18,569 nt of DNA from Alphaproteobacteria bacterium UBA828. Its GTDB lineage: Bacteria; Pseudomonadota; Alphaproteobacteria; UBA828. Shown one piece after another: positions 14,713 to 18,569 of this stretch. Location: NCBI GenBank assembly GCA_002296185.1, contig DBHM01000005.1:1-18569 (forward strand), read 5' to 3'. The position numbers were made by a program, and so were the translations under genes. The notes beneath the pieces are model-generated. The model was not told the origin of the DNA. It ran no database searches and saw nothing but the letters and a program-made list of their open reading frames with translations. Within the stretch, counting starts at the first letter, position 1, and every line of letters starts with the position of its first letter.

Positions 14713-15762
14713 CTAGACAGCTGCCTTGGCTATTGCAGTTACGCCATCGAGCTTCAACTTATTTAACTCATCTATGATTTTTGGATTTACATCATGCTCA
14801 ATCATATCTATTGCAACACTTAACGCGTTTGCAAAACCCTTGTGGTCTGTGCCACCATGACTTTTCACAGCTACACCATTTAACCCTAAAAAGGTGCCTC
14901 CATTATATGCACGAGGATCAAGCCTATCCTTAATGACCCTTAGAGCAGGACGAGCAAGAAGAAAGCCTAAACGAGACATCAATCCACGACGAAAAGCGCT
15001 GCGCATATATTCAACATACAGCTTTGCCACTCCCTCAGCAGTTTTAAGAGCTATATTTCCGGAGAAACCATCTGTAACAACCACATCGACTGTTCCTGCA
15101 GGAATATCATTTCCCTCTACAAAGCCGTTAAATTGAATGGGTATATCCGAATCTCTTAACATAGCAGCAGCCTGTCGAATTACCTCGTTGCCCTTTAACT
15201 CTTCGCTTCCAATATTTAGCAACCCTACAGTAGGCCGCTTAATTCCCAAAACATTACGAGCAAATACTTCACCCATCATTGCAAACTGGACTAAAGCAAC
15301 AGAATCACAATCAATATTAGCACCTAAGTCTAACATAACACACTCGCCTTTCTCTGTAGGAAAAACCGATACCATTGCTGGTCGGCTAACCCCCGGCAAA
15401 GTGCGAAGAGTAAGTTTTGATAAAGCCATTAGTGCACCTGTATTTCCGGCAGAAACCACACCATGTGCATCACCGTTACGAACGGCCTCAATAGCAAGGC
15501 TCATTCCAGAATTACGTCTTTTTCTTAATGCCTGTGATGGCCTTATATCATCCTCAACATGTTCATCAGAATGATATACCGTACAAACTGAACTAAGGCG
15601 CTTAAACTTTTTTAGAAGCAGCTCAATCTTATTTTTATCACCAAAAATTTTAAATTTAACATTTGGGTGTCTTACTCGAGCCAGATTAGCACCTTTAATT
15701 ACCATATCAGGTGCCTTGTCTCCGCCCATAGCATCCAATGCTAGCACTATTTCCTTGCTCAT
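14713..15762 (-). CDS. plsX: Phosphate acyltransferase PlsX
   Basis: PlsX converts acyl-ACP and phosphate into acyl-phosphate, which PlsY uses to start glycerophospholipid synthesis; it is a peripheral membrane enzyme. The N-terminus ALDAMGGDKAPDMVIKGA is the family hallmark. Further conserved segments are GVVSAGNTGALMALSK, LLNIGSEELKGNEVI, VVVTDGFSGNIALKT, and NGVAVKSHGGTDHKGF near the C-terminus. The length, 349 residues, is standard. It lies 32 bases downstream of rpmF and ends directly against the fabH start, the widespread rpmF-plsX-fabH order. Confidence 0.97.
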   Translation of the reverse strand: MSKEIVLALDAMGGDKAPDMVIKGANLARVRHPNVKFKIFGDKNKIELLLKKFKRLSSVCTVYHSDEHVEDDIRPSQALRKRRNSGMSLAIEAVRNGDAHGVVSAGNTGALMALSKLTLRTLPGVSRPAMVSVFPTEKGECVMLDLGANIDCDSVALVQFAMMGEVFARNVLGIKRPTVGLLNIGSEELKGNEVIRQAAAMLRDSDIPIQFNGFVEGNDIPAGTVDVVVTDGFSGNIALKTAEGVAKLYVEYMRSAFRRGLMSRLGFLLARPALRVIKDRLDPRAYNGGTFLGLNGVAVKSHGGTDHKGFANALSVAIDMIEHDVNPKIIDELNKLKLDGVTAIAKAAV

Positions 15763-15794
15763 TGTGACGCCCCATCTATGCCCTAAAAAAACTC

Positions 15795-15980
15795 TTAAAC
15801 CCCGCCCTTAGGCTCTGCCACTTCTCGACCACTATAATATCCGCAAGCCTTACATATATGATGCGGACGCTTAAGTTCACCACAATTTTCACATTCAACA
15901 AGATTCGCTGAGCTGATTGAATGGTGCGAACGACGTTTATTACGCCTTGAAGGTGAAATTTTACTTTTTGGAACTGCCAT
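15795..15980 (-). CDS. rpmF: Large ribosomal subunit protein bL32
   Basis: This is a small basic protein of the 50S subunit. The sequence begins MAVPKSKISPSRRNKRRSHH, the typical bL32 start. It carries four cysteines in two CxxC pairs (30/33 and 43/46), a zinc-binding ribbon, so it is the zinc-containing form rather than the cysteine-free paralogue that some bacteria make under zinc shortage. At 61 residues it has normal size. It follows yceD by 111 bases on the same strand and precedes plsX. Confidence 0.97.
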   Translation of the reverse strand: MAVPKSKISPSRRNKRRSHHSISSANLVECENCGELKRPHHICKACGYYSGREVAEPKGGV

Positions 15981-16091
15981 AACTATTCTCTCTTTAAGTC
16001 TACTTAACCAAAATACTGAACGCTATACATTATATTGATAGCGAAGACAAATTTAGAACATCTAATTAAACCATATAAATCACCTAAAATC

Positions 16092-16652
16092 TTAAATTTT
16101 TCTTCGTAATTCTCCAAGTATTGCAAAAGGATTATTATCAGATTCTTCAAGGGTTTTAGTATCATTAGATACAGAACTATATTTAAAAGAACCCCGCGGT
16201 ATACATGGCTTACGAGGATATGGATCAATTGAAACCACTAGGTGCTCTAAGATCAGATTACCCACATTAATTTCCATATTACCCTTTAAATAATCAATTA
16301 CGACCTCTTCATCTTCCGCATATTGTTCAATATCATCTTCCAAAGGTGAGAACTGGGATAGAAGAAATTCAAATGAGTCTTCTAGATCTGAAACAAAAGG
16401 ATCGAGGGTTATGACACATTCCTGAGAAAAACGAGCTTTCATATGTCCCGTAATACAAATCAGCTCTCTTCCCCACCGTTCACAAGGGATAATTTTGCCT
16501 CTTACTTGAAAAAGTTCAAGTTCTTGCAAACCTGCATGGGAGGCGATTGATTTACACTCACTAGAAGAAGCCTGAGAATTGAATTCAATACCTTCTGTAG
16601 GTATATCGCTGATTAGAACTGATTCCGTATAAATTTTAGTAAAGACATTCAC
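16092..16652 (-). CDS. yceD: YceD/DUF177 family protein
   Basis: YceD proteins are encoded next to rpmF in most bacteria and have been linked to 23S rRNA maturation or accumulation; the biochemical activity is not settled. The 186 residues contain the expected middle region (GRELICITGHMKARFSQECVI, with the short CxG and C pattern) followed by an acidic segment with DDIEQYAEDEEVVID, and the family-like end NPFAILGELRRK. There is no signal peptide or membrane helix. It is 44 bases downstream of the bc1 chaperone gene and directly upstream of rpmF. The frame opposite and the overlapping minus frame at 16004-16228 show no protein-like features. Confidence 0.9.
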   Translation of the reverse strand: MNVFTKIYTESVLISDIPTEGIEFNSQASSSECKSIASHAGLQELELFQVRGKIIPCERWGRELICITGHMKARFSQECVITLDPFVSDLEDSFEFLLSQFSPLEDDIEQYAEDEEVVIDYLKGNMEINVGNLILEHLVVSIDPYPRKPCIPRGSFKYSSVSNDTKTLEESDNNPFAILGELRRKI

Positions 16653-16696
16653 CTTAATACCCTCTTACAGAATTTAGCATCACTGTTTTAAGCTGG

Positions 16697-17257
16697 CTAT
16701 TTCCAGGAAAGGTCAGAAATATTAGGAAAGATAACTTCTCCACTTAATAAGTTATTATCTCTTTGAAGCGAAAGTTGAGAAGACACTTCTACAACATAAT
16801 TTCCTAAAATGCCTAAATGCTCTTCGTTTACAGAAACTTGGCCATAAATATTTCGACGAAGAGCATCAATTAGTCCATTAAGGTCGTTTTCGTCAAGTGC
16901 CTGATCATAAACCTTACATCTCCCGTAGAAAGCCCTAGCCATTGCCTTAACTTTTTTTCCTACTCTAATATCTCCAACCCCCATTTCCCTTACTGTTTGA
17001 TCTAAATCATCAAACATTACTGAAAATAGTGCATCGGACAAAGTAGTTTCATTTTCAGCCGACCTAAGCCTTCGCAAAACTAGGCCAACATGAAGTATCA
17101 TCAAATCAAATCTCCCATCAAGCGTGTCAGGTACGCCTAATTCTTGGAAGAATTTTGGATTTCGCGACTGATTTACTGTCGTAAAGTAGAGAATATGCGC
17201 TATTTTCCTTTGCTTAGAGCGCTCTCGAATGACTTGAATCCAACGAAGAAAAAACAT
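16697..17257 (-). CDS. Ubiquinol-cytochrome c chaperone family protein (CBP3-like)
   Basis: The protein resembles the bacterial counterpart of mitochondrial CBP3/UQCC1, which assists cytochrome b assembly in the bc1 complex. The diagnostic stretch is GVPDTLDGRFDLMILHVGLV (41-60) followed by LRRLRS, and later a FDDLDQTVREMGVGD segment and MARAFYGR. At 186 residues it has the usual length, with no signal peptide, and it should act at the cytoplasmic face of the inner membrane. It heads a minus-strand cluster with yceD and rpmF and is divergent from bamE across 132 bases. This neighbourhood is a familiar alphaproteobacterial arrangement and suggests an aerobic organism with a bc1 complex. Confidence 0.92.
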   Translation of the reverse strand: MFFLRWIQVIRERSKQRKIAHILYFTTVNQSRNPKFFQELGVPDTLDGRFDLMILHVGLVLRRLRSAENETTLSDALFSVMFDDLDQTVREMGVGDIRVGKKVKAMARAFYGRCKVYDQALDENDLNGLIDALRRNIYGQVSVNEEHLGILGNYVVEVSSQLSLQRDNNLLSGEVIFPNISDLSWK

Positions 17258-17389
17258 GACTTGTCCATATATTCATGACTTTAGATTGACAGAGAGCAGC
17301 CAGCCAATCACAGTTAAACTGTTAATAACATCTGAAATTATTATAGCATAATTAATATGCCTAAGACAGATTAAGGATAAGTTAATTTA

Positions 17390-17821
17390 ATGAGATTTAA
17401 CACTATTTGTATTACCTTGATAACTGTTAGTCTTATGGCATGTAGCCCACAATTTGATAATCGCGGCCACGTGATCCAAAAGGAATCAATTAAAAAAATT
17501 GAAGTAGGGCAATACAAACGTGAACAAGTTTTAACTCTTCTCGGCTCACCATCAGCTACAGGCACCTTTGAAGATAATTCCTGGTATTACATTAGTCAAA
17601 AAATCGCGTCTAAAGGGTTTCTAGACCCGGAGCTAATTAATCAGTCTATAACTATGATTGAATTTGATGATAATGGATACGTTAAGAGTATTAGAAATAT
17701 TGAAGAAGAAGAGATCAAAGAAATAGAGCTTGTCGAGAAAGTCACACCAACAAAAGGTAAAAAATTGGGACTTTTTGAACAAATACTTGGCAACCTTGGT
17801 GTTCCTGTTAGTGGACAATAA
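17390..17821 (+). CDS. bamE: Outer membrane assembly lipoprotein BamE (SmpA/OmlA)
   Basis: BamE is a lipoprotein subunit of the BAM complex that inserts beta-barrel proteins into the outer membrane. A lipoprotein signal peptide ends in the lipobox LMAC, with the lipidated Cys at residue 18. The SmpA/OmlA domain follows: GQYKREQVLTLLGSPSATGTF, then DNSWYYISQKIA, IEFDDNGYVKSI. The 143 residues end with a charged stretch and LFEQILGNLGVPVSGQ, a glycine-containing tail seen in alphaproteobacterial members. It is divergent from the bc1 chaperone gene and converges on hppA, with a bidirectional terminator immediately after it. Confidence 0.95.
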   Translation: MRFNTICITLITVSLMACSPQFDNRGHVIQKESIKKIEVGQYKREQVLTLLGSPSATGTFEDNSWYYISQKIASKGFLDPELINQSITMIEFDDNGYVKSIRNIEEEEIKEIELVEKVTPTKGKKLGLFEQILGNLGVPVSGQ

Positions 17822-17832
17822 TTTTTAAATCC

Positions 17833-17859
17833 AAAAAAAGGGGGCCAATGCCCCCTTTT
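17833..17859. terminator. Bidirectional Rho-independent terminator between bamE and hppA
   Basis: Arms AAAAGGGGGC (17836-17845) and GCCCCCTTTT (17850-17859) pair perfectly around a CAAT loop. Read on the plus strand four Ts close the stem, serving bamE, which ends 11 bases earlier. On the minus strand seven Ts complete the structure, serving hppA, which ends 19 bases before it. The minus direction has the longer U tract and so is likely the stronger terminator. Confidence 0.93.
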
Positions 17860-17877
17860 CAGTAATATGATTCAATC

Positions 17878-18569
17878 TCAACCTACCGTAGCAATAATAG
17901 CTAACAATAATATTGCCACAATATTGGTAATTTTGATCATTGGGTTCACGGCAGGACCCGCTGTATCCTTGTAAGGATCGCCAACAGTATCTCCAGTTAC
18001 AGCAGCCTTATGGCTGTCAGAGCCCTTACCTCCGTGATTACCATCCTCAATGTATTTCTTAGCATTATCCCAGGCACCGCCACCAGCAGTCATGGAAATA
18101 GCTACAAATAGCCCTGTAACGATAGTGCCCATTAGACAAGCCCCAAGAGCAGAAAAGCCAGCTGATTGGCCAGCTATAGCCCATATGACAATGTATAATA
18201 GAATTGGCGCAACAACAGGTAAGAGAGAAGGAATAATCATCTCTCGAATGGCCGCTTTAGTAAGCAAGTCAACAGCCCGACCATATTCAGGCTTAGCTGT
18301 CCCCTCCATAATACCACTAATTTCCCTAAATTGTCGCCGCACTTCGATTACAACAGCTGAAGCAGCTCTACCAACGGATAACATTGCCATAGAACCAAAC
18401 AAAAAGGGAAGCATCCCGCCAAAGAATAACCCAACTACAACATAAGGATTAGAAAGACTAAACTCGACAGGAACTGTCGGAAAGTATTTCTCTAAGTCCT
18501 GTGTGAATGCACCAAAAAGTACTAAGGCTGCAAGACCAGCAGAAGCTATTGCATAACCTTTTGTAACAG
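17878..18569 (-). CDS. hppA: Membrane-bound proton-translocating pyrophosphatase, C-terminal part (5' end outside window)
   Basis: This integral membrane enzyme couples pyrophosphate hydrolysis to ion pumping across the inner membrane. Only the last 230 residues are present; the frame stays open to the window edge, starting VTKGYAIASAGLAALVLFGA. Conserved features are GGMLPFLFGSMAM, VVIEVRRQFREI, the GGGAWDNAKKYIEDG loop and GDPYKDTAGPAVNPMIKI, a pyrophosphate-binding signature, followed by a last hydrophobic helix. The residue that separates potassium-dependent from independent enzymes lies just outside the window, so the ion class cannot be read here. It converges with bamE and ends at the shared terminator. 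Confidence 0.96.
   Translation of the reverse strand, partial: VTKGYAIASAGLAALVLFGAFTQDLEKYFPTVPVEFSLSNPYVVVGLFFGGMLPFLFGSMAMLSVGRAASAVVIEVRRQFREISGIMEGTAKPEYGRAVDLLTKAAIREMIIPSLLPVVAPILLYIVIWAIAGQSAGFSALGACLMGTIVTGLFVAISMTAGGGAWDNAKKYIEDGNHGGKGSDSHKAAVTGDTVGDPYKDTAGPAVNPMIKITNIVAILLLAIIATVG

Noticed and set aside
15137..15574. Long plus-strand open frame opposite plsX
   Set aside because: plsX on the minus strand carries all family motifs across this stretch; the opposite frame has no ribosome binding site or motif.
16004..16228. Minus-strand 74-residue frame overlapping the 3' end of yceD
   Set aside because: It overlaps yceD in another frame and its product is a biased Leu/Ile-rich string from AT-rich DNA without a supported start.
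17286..17314. TTGACA upstream of bamE as its -35 element
   Set aside because: No acceptable -10 hexamer occurs 16-19 bases downstream.

Overview
The window looks like chromosomal DNA of an AT-rich, aerobic Gram-negative alphaproteobacterium, probably free-living and perhaps marine. The main reason is the block 17257-12549, read on the minus strand: CBP3-type ubiquinol-cytochrome c chaperone, YceD/DUF177, rpmF, plsX, fabH, ihfA, a MerR regulator and tRNA-Pro. This order is familiar from alphaproteobacteria, and the chaperone implies a cytochrome bc1 complex. A membrane pyrophosphatase and a BamE lipoprotein fit the same picture. The species cannot be named from the sequence alone. No phage, insertion sequence, integrase or CRISPR array is visible.

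Layout. (1) 1-3521, minus strand: glmS (lacking only its last few codons) directly behind glmU, which together make UDP-GlcNAc, plus a small hydrophilic ORF with a strong ribosome binding site. (2) 3673-9057, minus strand: a probable Fur-controlled iron operon. It runs from a secreted DUF4856-like protein through two tandem, related RNA hairpins to a membrane di-iron hydroxylase of the sterol desaturase superfamily, a periplasmic ferric-iron binding protein (FbpA type) and a fused two-domain permease (FbpB type). No ATPase partner is present. (3) 9174-11583, plus strand: an exported dienelactone-hydrolase-like enzyme, a 48-residue single-pass membrane protein too short for routine calling, and an iron-type alcohol dehydrogenase. 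(4) 11600-12484, minus strand: panC, convergent with the dehydrogenase across 16 bases. (5) 12549-17257, minus strand: the conserved housekeeping block. (6) 17390-17821, plus strand: bamE, then a bidirectional terminator shared with the convergent 3' part of hppA, which runs off the right edge.

How the genes work together. Regions 1, 4, 5 and 6 are mostly cell-envelope, lipid, translation and bioenergetic housekeeping. Region 2 is the accessory part of most interest. A Fur-box-like sequence overlaps a sigma70-like promoter about 100 bases upstream of the DUF4856-like gene. The downstream cistrons are tightly packed: 8-base overlap between hydroxylase and fbpA, and fbpB starting directly after the fbpA stop. 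This suggests an iron-starvation unit in which a membrane di-iron oxygenase is co-expressed with Fe(III) import. Co-expression and iron control are inferences from layout and site sequence.
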